From NCBI GenBank assembly GCA_964596835.1, contig CAZQVV010000067.1:1-14545 (forward strand): 14,545 bases of DNA, written 5' to 3'. Below are positions 1 to 7,764 of the stretch, one piece after another. Numbering within the stretch: the first letter of the stretch is position 1; the number at the start of each line of letters is the position of its first letter. Under the pieces are notes generated by a model. The model was not told where the DNA came from and did no database searches. It worked only from the letters and a program-made list of their open reading frames with translations. Position numbers and translations under genes: made by a program. The stretch comes from JAADGZ01 sp964596835 (GTDB lineage Bacteria > Pseudomonadota > Gammaproteobacteria > UBA6429 > Thiohalophilaceae).

Positions 1-41
1 TTTGGCTTTTAAAAAATATTCGTGGGGATACCTCAGGTTTT

Positions 42-728
42 TTACTTAACTATCTGTACCAGTTGTTTTACCGGGATGGCCTGGCGTTTCCGAGCGATTC
101 GTCTGTCGAGCATATTCTTGAAGGCAATCATAAAGCCCAGTCCGAGGAAGGCGCCGGGGGGCAGGATGGCCAGCAGATAGCCATGGTAATTTCCAAATAG
201 ATGAACTGTGAGCCACTTTGCATGATCACCAAACATGAGTTCAATCTGCTGAAACAGAGTGCCGAAACCGATGACTTCGCGCAGCGTGCCCAGTAGCAGC
301 AGAACCAGGGTAAAGCCCAGACCCATGAACAGGCCATCGGCAAAGGCGTGGGGGATGCTGTTTTTAGAAGCAAAGGCTTCCGCGCGGGCGATGATCGTGC
401 AGTTGGTGACAATCAACGGGATGAAAATTCCGAGAATCATATAAAGTTCGTGAAACCAGGCATTCATAGCGAGTTCGATCACGGTAACAATAGAGGCGAT
501 GATGAGTACGAAGACTGGAATGCGGATTTCCGGGCGTACCCAGTGACGAATAGCTGAGACGGTTACGTTGGAGCAGATCAGCGTCAGCGTGGTGGCCAGT
601 CCCAGGCCGAGACTGTTGACCATCGTGTTGGTGATGGCTAACAGGGGACAGAGACCGAGTACCTGAACCAGGGCGGAGTTGTTACTCCACAGGCCATTAC
701 GGGCGATATCGCGATAGGGGTTGCTCAT
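42..728 (-). CDS. rnfE: Rnf complex subunit E, membrane electron-transfer subunit
   Basis: RnfE is one of two related six-helix membrane subunits (with RnfA) of the Rnf ferredoxin:NAD+ oxidoreductase, which couples electron transfer to Na+ or H+ movement across the inner membrane. The 228-residue product is hydrophobic and carries the family signatures VLGLCPLLA near residue 24 (Cys27) and LIVTNC near 105 (Cys110). In Rnf/Nqr structures the equivalent cysteines of the RnfA/RnfE pair hold an iron-sulfur centre between the two subunits. It is the last of the six rnf genes. Its ATG overlaps the rnfG stop (ATGA), and an AAGGAG ribosome site lies at 738-743. The length is normal for the family. 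No nth gene is visible downstream, because only 41 bases remain before the window edge. Confidence 0.96.
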   Translation of the reverse strand: MSNPYRDIARNGLWSNNSALVQVLGLCPLLAITNTMVNSLGLGLATTLTLICSNVTVSAIRHWVRPEIRIPVFVLIIASIVTVIELAMNAWFHELYMILGIFIPLIVTNCTIIARAEAFASKNSIPHAFADGLFMGLGFTLVLLLLGTLREVIGFGTLFQQIELMFGDHAKWLTVHLFGNYHGYLLAILPPGAFLGLGFMIAFKNMLDRRIARKRQAIPVKQLVQIVK

Positions 729-1369
729 GGTGTGGGCTCCTTTTCGGCAACGGGCGGGGCGAACAGTTCGTCGCGGTGCTGATTAAAATAAATCAGCGTG
801 TTGTGGACGGCCTTGACGACTGCGCGCGGAGTGATCGTGGCGCCGGTAAACTGATCGAAGCTGCCGCCGTCCCGTTTAACGGCCCAGTTTTTGGTTTTCA
901 GGTTTTTCAGGGATTTTCCGGTAAAACTCAGGATCCAGTCGCTGTGAGAAAGATCAATCGCATCGCCAAGTCCCGGGGTTTCGTTGTGGTTGACAACCCG
1001 TACCCCGGCAAGCCGGCCGCTATACCGGATGGCGATCAGTAAATAGATATTGCCGTTATAGCCGTCCGGCGCGATGCTTTCGATAACCACGGCAACGGGT
1101 TGTCCCGCTTTGCGTGCGCGATAGACGTTAATAGGCTTGTTACTGCCGAGAAGGGCAAGATTTGAGACGCGGAGGATATCGCTGAACATATCGTTGTCAT
1201 ATTGATCAGATGGAATCAGTTCATGTAGCGTTTTCAGCAGCGCCGCGCGGTGGTTGGCGGCAATCCGCCTGGCTGTGTTTTTATAGGTCAGGCTGACCAT
1301 GCCGGTGCCCACAACGGCAAACAGTCCCAGCAGGATGGCGCTAATGATCATATTTTTAAACAGGTACAT
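725..1369 (-). CDS. rnfG: Rnf complex subunit G, covalent-FMN protein
   Basis: RnfG carries a covalently bound FMN on the periplasmic side of the Rnf complex and passes electrons within it. The 214-residue product has one N-terminal membrane helix (about residues 6-27) followed by a soluble FMN-binding domain. The conserved HNETPGLGD segment lies near residues 128-136. The flavin attachment motif is TGAT at 175-178, where Thr178 would take the FMN phosphate. The family motif is S/T-GAT-S/T and it is intact here. The gene follows rnfD by 2 bp and its stop overlaps the rnfE start. An AGGA stretch about 10 bases before the ATG can serve as the ribosome site. Nothing suggests decay. Confidence 0.95.
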   Translation of the reverse strand: MYLFKNMIISAILLGLFAVVGTGMVSLTYKNTARRIAANHRAALLKTLHELIPSDQYDNDMFSDILRVSNLALLGSNKPINVYRARKAGQPVAVVIESIAPDGYNGNIYLLIAIRYSGRLAGVRVVNHNETPGLGDAIDLSHSDWILSFTGKSLKNLKTKNWAVKRDGGSFDQFTGATITPRAVVKAVHNTLIYFNQHRDELFAPPVAEKEPTP

Positions 1370-1371
1370 CG

Positions 1372-2403
1372 TTAATCGTCCTGGTGGCCGAATACCCTGG
1401 GCTGGGTATAGTAATCAATAGTGGGTACTGCCATGTTCATCAGCAGAACTGCAAAGGCAAAGCCATCAGGATAGCCTCCCCAGGTGCGAATAATATAGGT
1501 AAGGATGCCGATACCCGCGCCATAGTACAGGCGGCCGCGCAGGGTCGTGGCCGCGCTGATCGGATCGGTGGCGATAAAAAAGGCGCCCAGCATGGTGGCG
1601 CCGCTGAACAGATGAAACAGCGGCGAGGCGTGGGCATCGATGTCCGCAAGCTGGAATACGAGTGCGCAGGAAAACAGGCTGCCAATGACGGCGACCGGGA
1701 TATGCCAGCTGATGACGCGTATAAAAACCAGAAACAGGCCACCGATCAGGAACATCAGATTTACCCATTCCCAACCACGCCCGCCTACCGCGCCGAACAG
1801 GTTATGAAATTGAGTCTTAATCTCATCAATGGTCATATTCAGACCCAGCCGGGTTTTTACGATATCCATGGGCGTGGCCATACTGATGCTGTCAAGCTTG
1901 TGCCCATGCGGCAGAACCTCAAACAGGCTGTAACGCAGGCTGTCCATAAAAGCCATGTGGTGTGACTGGGCTGGCAGCCAGGTGGTCATTTCGCGCGGAA
2001 AGGCGATGAGTAACATGGCGTAACCGACCATAGCCGGATTAAAGGGGTTATAGCCGAGACCGCCGTAAAGCTGTTTGGCAATGATGATAGCAAAACCGGT
2101 GCCGATAAAAGCCAGCCACCAGGGCGCCAGAGGCGGCAGGGCAGTTGCGAGCAGAGTGGCGGTGAGTATGGCGCTGTAGTCGGACAGAAACGGCTTTATG
2201 GGACGCTGGCGCAGGTGCAACATTAGCGCTTCACTGGCCAGCGCGGTGGGAATGGCGATGCCCAGATTAATGAGCAATCCCCAGCCGAAGAAATAGATAT
2301 GGGCCAGCATGCCCGGGATTAGGGCGAGCAGCACCAACAGCATGATCCGGGAAACGCTGTTGCCCGAATTCAGAAAAGGAGAGCTGCTTATGTCAGAGTT
2401 CAT
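1372..2403 (-). CDS. rnfD: Rnf complex subunit D, membrane FMN-binding subunit
   Basis: RnfD is the large polytopic membrane subunit that binds FMN covalently, homologous to NqrB. The 343-residue protein aligns closely with the remembered E. coli RsxD sequence: LLVLLALIPG at 22-31, AKQLYGGLG at 109-117, NPFNPAM at 119-125, HLFSGATMLGAFFIATDP at about 264-281 and a C-terminal VPTIDYYTQPRVFGH. The flavin threonine of E. coli RsxD is Thr187 in a SQATPLD context. The matching residue here is Thr177 in SMATPMD, so the site is conserved. The gene starts 6 bases after the rnfC stop. Its own ribosome site is weak, so it may rely on translational coupling (inference). Confidence 0.96.
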   Translation of the reverse strand: MNSDISSSPFLNSGNSVSRIMLLVLLALIPGMLAHIYFFGWGLLINLGIAIPTALASEALMLHLRQRPIKPFLSDYSAILTATLLATALPPLAPWWLAFIGTGFAIIIAKQLYGGLGYNPFNPAMVGYAMLLIAFPREMTTWLPAQSHHMAFMDSLRYSLFEVLPHGHKLDSISMATPMDIVKTRLGLNMTIDEIKTQFHNLFGAVGGRGWEWVNLMFLIGGLFLVFIRVISWHIPVAVIGSLFSCALVFQLADIDAHASPLFHLFSGATMLGAFFIATDPISAATTLRGRLYYGAGIGILTYIIRTWGGYPDGFAFAVLLMNMAVPTIDYYTQPRVFGHQDD

Positions 2404-2409
2404 ATCGGT

Positions 2410-4029
2410 TTAATTCCAGTCATTGGTTTTCTTTCTCCTTGCCTCGATTTCCTCAATGACTTTTTTCTGTGCGGGGCTAAGATTATCGGTATTTTTCCTT
2501 TGCTGCTCCTGTTCAGCGCGCCGAGCCTGGACCCGGGCCATGGCGGCTTCGATAGCCGTCTTTTTGGCATCCCTGTCATCGCTCTTATTGCCGGTCTTTT
2601 TCAGCAATTCTTTTTTCCGACGCTTACGCTCTTCATTTTCTTTTTTCCCGCGTTCCAGCCGGTACTGCCGGAATTCATGGCGTTGGCGCGCCAGATCGGC
2701 TTTTTTCTTTTCCGCTTCCTGTGCCCAGATTTCAGTTTTGGCGAAACGATAATAGTTAACCAGCGGAATATGGCTGGGGCAGACATAGGCGCAGGCGCCG
2801 CACTCGATACAGTCGAACAGATGGTAGTCCTGGATGCGATCAAAGTCCTGTGCGCGGGCATACCAGTAAAGTTGCTGCGGCAGCAGCTGCACCGGGCAGA
2901 CGAGGACGCAGTCCGCGCAACGGATACAGGGCATGGCGGGGCTGCGCGGTTCACGTTTCAGGCTTAGCACACAGTTGCTGGTTTTAATGACCGGAACATT
3001 CTCATCGGCAACCTTAAAGCCCATTAGCGGTCCGCCCATGATCAGATCAACATCCGCCTTATTATCAAACCCGCATTCATCTAGCAGGAAGCGAAAAGGT
3101 GTGCCGAAGCGTACCTGCAGGTTGCGCGGATGTCTGACGGCATCGCCCGTGATGGTAACGACACGGGAGATCAGAGGCTGACCTTGCATGGCGTCATAAA
3201 CCGCAGCGGCCGTGGCAACGTTATGACAGACGATACCCACATTGACGGGCAGATTATTAACTGGCACTTCGATCCCAGTGATAACCTTGATCAACTGCTT
3301 TTCGCCGCCAGTTGGATAGAGAGTCGGAACCTGAATGACTTCAATATCGCAGGATTCGTAGTCTTCGAGCGCATTGACCAGGATGGTATGGGCGAGGCGT
3401 TTGTTATCTTCCACAGCGATGATGCAGTGTTCGGCCTGCAGAGCCTGTTTCATGACTAACAGCCCTTTAATAATTTCATGCGGCCGTTGTTGCATGAGCA
3501 TGGCATCACAGGTGATATAGGGTTCGCACTCCGCGCCGTTGAGTAGCAATGTTTTGACTTGGTTGCCCGGGCCCGGATTGAGTTTGATGAAGCTGGGGAA
3601 CCCGGCGCCGCCGAGACCGACGATGCCCGCATCGCGCAGCAGATGCCGCAGCTCGGCCGGTTTCGTCTCATGATAGTCATGCACCGGCATAGCGATGGCT
3701 TCATCCTTGCCATCGGCTTCGATCACGATGCAGGGCGCATCGAGTCCGGAGGGATGCGGCACTGGCCGGTTTTCGATGCGGATGATCCGACCGGACGTAG
3801 AGGCATGCACGGGGACACTGACAAAACTTTTAGCCTCGGCGATCATTTGTCCCTTAAGCACCCGTTCGCCGATACTGACCAGAGATTCAGCCGGGTCGCC
3901 AATGTGCTGTTGCAGGGGCAGGATCAGTTGCGGCGGAATGGGCGCCTCACTGATGAGTTCCTGCATGGAGATCTTTTTATGTTCGGGTAGACGTAGACCG
4001 CCGTGGAAGTGCCTGAGCAGACGTTTCAT
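2410..4029 (-). CDS. rnfC: Rnf complex subunit C, NADH/FMN and 4Fe-4S subunit
   Basis: RnfC is the peripheral subunit that interacts with NAD(H). It resembles the NADH-binding subunit of complex I and carries two [4Fe-4S] clusters. In the 539-residue product the GLGGAGFPSF nucleotide/flavin-site segment lies at 138-147, and two ferredoxin motifs have cysteines 368/371/374/378 and 407/410/413/417. From about residue 431 the protein becomes a very charged Lys/Arg/Glu tail, likely helical. This is much shorter than the long repeat-rich tail of the 740-residue E. coli protein. The open frame extends upstream to 4164, but the family start is MKRLLRHFHGGL. That ATG overlaps the rnfB stop (ATGA), so 4029 is chosen. 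Confidence 0.95.
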   Translation of the reverse strand: MKRLLRHFHGGLRLPEHKKISMQELISEAPIPPQLILPLQQHIGDPAESLVSIGERVLKGQMIAEAKSFVSVPVHASTSGRIIRIENRPVPHPSGLDAPCIVIEADGKDEAIAMPVHDYHETKPAELRHLLRDAGIVGLGGAGFPSFIKLNPGPGNQVKTLLLNGAECEPYITCDAMLMQQRPHEIIKGLLVMKQALQAEHCIIAVEDNKRLAHTILVNALEDYESCDIEVIQVPTLYPTGGEKQLIKVITGIEVPVNNLPVNVGIVCHNVATAAAVYDAMQGQPLISRVVTITGDAVRHPRNLQVRFGTPFRFLLDECGFDNKADVDLIMGGPLMGFKVADENVPVIKTSNCVLSLKREPRSPAMPCIRCADCVLVCPVQLLPQQLYWYARAQDFDRIQDYHLFDCIECGACAYVCPSHIPLVNYYRFAKTEIWAQEAEKKKADLARQRHEFRQYRLERGKKENEERKRRKKELLKKTGNKSDDRDAKKTAIEAAMARVQARRAEQEQQRKNTDNLSPAQKKVIEEIEARRKKTNDWN

Positions 4030-4589
4030 GATTTGTCTGCCTTCGGTTTTTCCAGTTCGATTCTGGGCTGAGGCCATTTCCATTGAGTGATATCGCGTTT
4101 CACCGGCACGATATAAATGCAGTCCACAGGACAGGGCGCAATACACAGGTTGCAGCCGGTGCATTCGGAATCAATGATCGTATGCATTTGTTTGGCTGCG
4201 CCGAGGATGGCGTCTACCGGGCAGGCCTGAATGCAAAGGGTGCAGCCGATGCAGAGCTGTTCATCAATGTGAACGATGGTTTTTTCCGCGTGTTGGCCGT
4301 TTTCCTCGTTTAGCGGAACAGGATCGCGGCCCAGCAGATCGGCTAGCGCCTGGATCACAACTTTGCCACCGGGGGGGCACTGGTTGATGTCAGCCTCGCC
4401 ATTGGCGATGGCTTCAGCATAGGGCCGACAGCCGGCATAGCCGCACTGACCGCACTGGGTTTGGGGCAGAATGGCGTCAATTTTATCGGTAACCGGATCG
4501 CCTTTAACCTTGAAGCGGATAGCGGAATAGCCGAGCAGCAGACCAAAGGCAATGGCGAGAGCGGTTAAAATAAAAATCGCCTCGAACAT
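4026..4589 (-). CDS. rnfB: Rnf complex subunit B, multi-cluster ferredoxin-like subunit
   Basis: RnfB is the likely entry point for electrons from reduced ferredoxin. The 187-residue product has an N-terminal membrane helix (about residues 2-24). Next comes the Rnf/Fe-S domain with Cys46, Cys49, Cys54 and Cys71 (CGQCGYAGC, then QCPPGG), and then two classical 4Fe-4S motifs with cysteines 113/116/119/123 and 143/146/149/153. All expected cluster ligands are present and the length matches the short gammaproteobacterial form. Its ATG shares one base with the rnfA stop (TGATG), and its stop overlaps the rnfC start. Both overlaps point to translational coupling within one operon. Confidence 0.96.
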   Translation of the reverse strand: MFEAIFILTALAIAFGLLLGYSAIRFKVKGDPVTDKIDAILPQTQCGQCGYAGCRPYAEAIANGEADINQCPPGGKVVIQALADLLGRDPVPLNEENGQHAEKTIVHIDEQLCIGCTLCIQACPVDAILGAAKQMHTIIDSECTGCNLCIAPCPVDCIYIVPVKRDITQWKWPQPRIELEKPKADKS

Positions 4590-5170
4590 CAGCCTTTTAC
4601 TAACCCGGCAAAGCCCATGAAAGCAATGGACATCAGCCCGGCGGTAATCAGGGCGATCGCTGCGCCCTGGAAGGTTTCCGGCACATCGGCGACCATGATG
4701 CGTTCGCGCATGGCGGCAAACAGAATGAGCACCATGGAAAAGCCGAGTGCTGCCCCGAATCCGTAGAGGGCGGATTCGATAAAACCATGGTGGGTTTGCA
4801 CATTTAAAAGTGCGACGCCCAGCACCGCGCAGTTGGTGGTAATCAGGGGCAGGAAAATGCCGAGCACCTGATAGAGCATGGGACTGGTTTTGCGTACTAC
4901 CATTTCGGTAAACTGCACCACGACGGCAATCACCAGAATGAAGGTAATCGTGCGCAGGTATTCCAGACCAAAGGGTGCGAGCAGGTATTCATCAGCCAGA
5001 TAGCTGCACACTGATGATAAGGTCAGGACAAAGGTGGTGGCCATCGCCATGCCGGTGGCGGTTTCCAGTTTGCGTGAAACGCCCATGAAAGGACACAGGC
5101 CCAGAAACTTCACCAGTACGAAGTTGTTAACCAGAATCGTGCTAATTAATATGAGAGCGTATTCTTTCAT
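4589..5170 (-). CDS. rnfA: Rnf complex subunit A, membrane electron-transfer subunit
   Basis: RnfA pairs with RnfE in the membrane core of the Rnf complex. The 193-residue, six-helix protein has the signature NNFVLVKFLGLCPFMG at 15-30 (Cys26) and LITTNCAVLG at 109-118 (Cys114). These cysteines match those proposed to hold an iron-sulfur centre at the RnfA/RnfE interface. It is the first rnf gene. No clear Shine-Dalgarno sequence precedes the ATG; the 5' side instead holds a repeat element (5180-5347). metG lies upstream on the same strand 175 bp away. I see no convincing dedicated rnf promoter, so the operon may be read from metG or from a weak promoter within the repeats (inference). Confidence 0.96.
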   Translation of the reverse strand: MKEYALILISTILVNNFVLVKFLGLCPFMGVSRKLETATGMAMATTFVLTLSSVCSYLADEYLLAPFGLEYLRTITFILVIAVVVQFTEMVVRKTSPMLYQVLGIFLPLITTNCAVLGVALLNVQTHHGFIESALYGFGAALGFSMVLILFAAMRERIMVADVPETFQGAAIALITAGLMSIAFMGFAGLVKG

Positions 5171-5179
5171 GATAGTGCC

Positions 5180-5205
5180 GAGGGGCGAGGGACGAGGGTC
5201 GAGGA
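5180..5205. repeat. Heptamer repeat array, left flank of REP pair
   Basis: This short tandem array has a 7-bp period: GAGGGGC (5180-5186), GAGGGAC (5187-5193), GAGGGTC (5194-5200) and a partial GAGGA (5201-5205). Positions 2, 3 and 7 vary little while the centre drifts. It lies 10 bases upstream of the rnfA ATG and runs straight into the left REP hairpin. A matching array in opposite orientation flanks the other side (5320-5347). Confidence 0.75.
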
Positions 5206-5212
5206 TTTCCTC

Positions 5213-5295
5213 GTTCCCACGCTCCTGCGTGGGAATGCATACCGGAACCCGGTAATCGAATCTAGGTATGGATTCCCACGCAGGAGCGTGGGAAC
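5213..5295. repeat. Inverted pair of REP-like palindromes
   Basis: Two copies of a 31-base unit face each other: 5213-5243 and the reverse complement of 5265-5295. By eye they match at 30 of 31 positions. Each unit contains a perfect 9-bp stem with arms TTCCCACGC and GCGTGGGAA and a 4-base loop (5214-5235 with loop TCCT; 5273-5294 with loop AGGA). A small ACCGG/CCGGT hairpin sits between them at 5241-5253. Units of this kind, GC-rich palindromes in head-to-head pairs, are typical REP/BIME elements mobilised by RAYT transposases. No transposase gene is in the window. The element lies between two genes on the same strand, so it could act on mRNA processing or stability (inference). Confidence 0.85.
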
Positions 5296-5319
5296 CAGAG
5301 GTAAAGTGTGATTGTTGTA

Positions 5320-5347
5320 GTTCCTCGTCACTCGTTAGTCGTCCCTT
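5320..5347. repeat. Heptamer repeat array, right flank, touching metG stop
   Basis: Read on the minus strand, the array is AAGGGAC (5347-5341), GACTAAC (5340-5334), GAGTGAC (5333-5327) and GAGGAAC (5326-5320). The period is 7 bp and the array is in inverted orientation relative to 5180-5205. Its outermost unit overlaps the metG stop codon (5346-5348) by two bases, so the array starts exactly where the reading frame ends. Confidence 0.7.
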
Positions 5348-7397
5348 ATTTTACTTTCATTCCAGGTTGCGCGCCTTCGTGAGGTTCCAGTATCCATAAA
5401 TTTTTGCCGCCGGGGCCAGCGGCCAGCACCATGCCTTCAGAGATCCCGAAGCGCATTTTGCGTGGCTTGAGGTTGACCACCATGACCGTCAGTTTACCCT
5501 GCAAATCTTCGGGCTGATAGGCAGACTTGATACCGGCGAGAACGGTGCGGGTTTCATCACCCAGGTCGAGCGTGAGTTGCAATAGTTTGTCGGCGCCTTT
5601 GACATGTTCGGCTTTAACGATACGGGCGATGCGCAGATCTATTTTGGCAAAGTCATCAAACTCAATTTCATCGGCAATGGGATCAGTCTTGCTTTTGGGC
5701 GTGGTGGTTACCGTTGGTGTGGTTTCCTGAAGATGTTCTTTAGAGGCTTCAAGCATGGCTTCGATTTTATCGGGTTCCACCCGCGTCATCAGCGGTTTGA
5801 ATGTATTAATTTGATGACTCGTCAATGGTGCAGCGAGGTCTTCCCAGACCAGCGGTTCGATATTGAGAAAGGCTTCCGCCTGTTCGGCCATTTTTGGCAG
5901 CACGGGTTTAAGAAAGCCGACCAGGGCGCGGAACAGGTTGAGCCCCATGCTGCAAACAGCCTGCACGTTTTTCTCTTTGCCTTCTTCTTTGACCAGCACC
6001 CAGGGTTTGTTGGCGTCGATGTACTGGTTGGCCAGATCCGCCAGCGCCATAATTTCACGAATGGCATGACTGAACTCGCGTTGTTCATAGAATTTGGCGA
6101 TGGGTGCGCAGGCCTCGGCAAAACGGGCGTAAAGCTCGGGTTCGGCACAGTCGGCTGAGAGTTGGCCGTCGAAACGTTTGAGAATAAAACCGGCGCAACG
6201 ACTGGCGATGTTGATGACCTTGCCGACCAGATCAGAATTGATGCGCAACTGGAAGTCTTCGAGGTTGAGATCCAGATCCTCGATGCCGCGGCCGAGCTTG
6301 GCAGCGTAGTAATAACGCAGATATTCGGGATTCAGTTGTTCAAGATAAGTGCGTGCTTTGATAAAGGTGCCGCGTGACTTGGACATTTTTTGGCCGTTGA
6401 CGGTGAGGAAGCCGTGACAGAAGACTGCCGTTGGGGTGCGAAAGTCCGCGCCATGCAACATTGCGGGCCAGAACAGGGTGTGGAAATAAGCGATGTCCTT
6501 GCCGATAAAATGATAGAGTTCGCAGTCGCTGTCTTTTTTCCACCAGTCATTAAAGTTCAGATCCTCGCGTTGCTTGCAGAGGTTTTTAAAACTGGCCATG
6601 TAACCGATAGGCGCGTCCAGCCAGACATAGAAATACTTGCCCGGCGCATCCGGGATTTCAAAACCGAAGTAGGGGGCGTCGCGGGAAATATCCCAATCCT
6701 GCAGACCCGTATCAAACCATTCTTTAAGTTTGTGCGCAATTTCCGGCTGGGTATGTCCGACAGTCTGCGTCCATTCCCTGAGCATGGACTCGAAGTCCCC
6801 CAGTTTGAAAAAGAAATGCTCAGATTCTTTTTCTATCGGTGTGGCACCAGAGACGGCGGAGACCGCGTTCTTCAGTTCGGTGGGCGAATAGGTCGCACCG
6901 CAGACTTCGCAGTTATCGCCGTATTGATCGGCCGCGCCACAGCGCGGGCATTCGCCCTTGATGAAGCGATCCGGTAGGAACATTTCTTTTTCCGGATCAT
7001 AGGCCTGCTTAATAGTGCGTACGGCGATATGGCCGCCATCGCGCAGACCTTTATAGATGTACTCCGCCAGCTCACGATTTTCATCTGAGTGGGTGGAATA
7101 AAAATTATCAAACCCGATGCCAAAATCGGCAAAATCCGCCCGGTGCTCAAGATCGCTGTGGGCGATCAGCTCTTCGGGGCTGATGTTTTCACTCTGCGCC
7201 CGCAGCATGATGGGGGTGCCGTGGGCATCATCGGCGCAGACATAAATACATTCATGGCCTTGCATTTTATGGAATCGCACCCATATATCGGTCTGTATAT
7301 ATTCTACCAGATGGCCCAGGTGGATGGAGCCATTGGCGTAAGGCAACGCGCTGGTGACCAGGATATGGCGGGTGGATCTGGATTTTAATTCATTCAT
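5346..7397 (-). CDS. metG: Methionyl-tRNA synthetase
   Basis: MetG charges tRNA(Met) with methionine in the cytoplasm. The 683-residue product is close to the usual ~677. It has the Rossmann catalytic core with the HIGH-type motif HLGH at 27-30, the zinc knuckle Cys150/Cys153/Cys163/Cys166, and the KMSKS loop at 337-341. An anticodon-binding helical domain follows. The C-terminal oligonucleotide-binding, tRNA-binding domain (about 580-683, DFAKIDLRIARIV onward) is the type that dimerises the enzyme. The open frame continues upstream to 7556, but that part has no family match. The ATG at 7397 gives the expected N-terminus, a short lead then RHILVTSALPYANG. No strong Shine-Dalgarno is visible before it. 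metG is divergent from mrp and upstream of rnfA. Confidence 0.96.
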   Translation of the reverse strand: MNELKSRSTRHILVTSALPYANGSIHLGHLVEYIQTDIWVRFHKMQGHECIYVCADDAHGTPIMLRAQSENISPEELIAHSDLEHRADFADFGIGFDNFYSTHSDENRELAEYIYKGLRDGGHIAVRTIKQAYDPEKEMFLPDRFIKGECPRCGAADQYGDNCEVCGATYSPTELKNAVSAVSGATPIEKESEHFFFKLGDFESMLREWTQTVGHTQPEIAHKLKEWFDTGLQDWDISRDAPYFGFEIPDAPGKYFYVWLDAPIGYMASFKNLCKQREDLNFNDWWKKDSDCELYHFIGKDIAYFHTLFWPAMLHGADFRTPTAVFCHGFLTVNGQKMSKSRGTFIKARTYLEQLNPEYLRYYYAAKLGRGIEDLDLNLEDFQLRINSDLVGKVINIASRCAGFILKRFDGQLSADCAEPELYARFAEACAPIAKFYEQREFSHAIREIMALADLANQYIDANKPWVLVKEEGKEKNVQAVCSMGLNLFRALVGFLKPVLPKMAEQAEAFLNIEPLVWEDLAAPLTSHQINTFKPLMTRVEPDKIEAMLEASKEHLQETTPTVTTTPKSKTDPIADEIEFDDFAKIDLRIARIVKAEHVKGADKLLQLTLDLGDETRTVLAGIKSAYQPEDLQGKLTVMVVNLKPRKMRFGISEGMVLAAGPGGKNLWILEPHEGAQPGMKVK

Positions 7398-7440
7398 TTG
7401 GCTTTCACAGGTGCTTGTTATCCCGAGTGTTTTCCGGGGA

Positions 7441-7465
7441 CTGACAGGAGGCGATACCCTATCAG
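7441..7465 (-). other. Possible stem-loop in metG leader
   Basis: In the minus-strand RNA, CUGAUAGG pairs with CCUGUCAG around a 9-base loop. This gives eight base pairs including one G-U. The plus-strand RNA would have an A-C mismatch instead, so the fold favours the metG transcript. It lies 44-68 bases before the metG ATG. There is no U-run after it, so it is not an obvious terminator. Its role is unknown and it may be chance. Confidence 0.3.
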
Positions 7466-7606
7466 GAATGCCCGGATTGAGCCAGTCTGGATTCAGTGCC
7501 GCTCCCGCTCGGATCAGGTCGGACCGCATCAGGGGTGGGGGCGAAAATGTCGTCAATACCCGTTAAAATATCCGGCTGTTTTCCATGAAGGGGCGGTACC
7601 AATATG

Positions 7607-7637
7607 TTGTGCGCGTTGCAGATATATCATGTAGAAT
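7607..7637 (+). promoter_or_regulatory. Candidate sigma-70 promoter for mrp
   Basis: TAGAAT at 7632-7637 is a good -10 hexamer. The best -35 candidate is TTGTGC at 7607-7612, but the 19-bp spacing is longer than the optimum. Transcription starting near 7644 would give a leader of about 120 bases before the mrp ATG. The call rests on the -10 match only. Confidence 0.35.
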
Positions 7638-7753
7638 GCGGCTAATACTTTATCAGTTTGCTCGGATATTTCAAACCGGTATTTTCAATACGAACGAGGC
7701 GGATAGATTCCGCGCCCAGGTTTTAACCCCACAACCCTCAAACTTTAAAATCC

Positions 7754-7758
7754 AGGAG
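7754..7758 (+). promoter_or_regulatory. Ribosome binding site of mrp
   Basis: AGGAG sits 6 bases upstream of the ATG at 7765. It decides between this start and the in-frame upstream codons from 7585, which have no such site and encode nothing family-like. Confidence 0.85.
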
Positions 7759-7764
7759 AAGCAA

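Larger units (their letters stand above)
7398..7764. other. Divergent intergenic region between metG and mrp
   Basis: This 367-bp region holds no convincing gene. Open frames cross it from both sides, but they are in-frame upstream extensions of metG and mrp without recognisable protein content. The metG-proximal half is GC-rich and on the minus strand contains an 8-bp hairpin (7441-7465). The mrp-proximal half is AT-richer and holds a candidate -10 element for mrp near 7632-7637. I see no riboswitch or T-box that I recognise. Confidence 0.6.

Noticed and set aside
4030..4164. In-frame extension of RnfC upstream of MKRLL.
   Set aside because: It overlaps the Fe-S coding part of rnfB in another frame. 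Family length and the ATGA coupling favour 4029.
6390..6977. Long plus-strand open frame (195 codons) opposite metG.
   Set aside because: It is a shadow of metG with no domain-like content and no ribosome site.
7398..7556. In-frame N-terminal extension of MetG beginning MTTFSPPPLMRSD.
   Set aside because: It has no similarity to MetG N-termini, and the region looks like leader DNA. The ATG at 7397 gives the family-standard start.
7585..7764. In-frame N-terminal extension of Mrp.
   Set aside because: AGGAG sits correctly before the ATG at 7765, and the extension contains the likely promoter.
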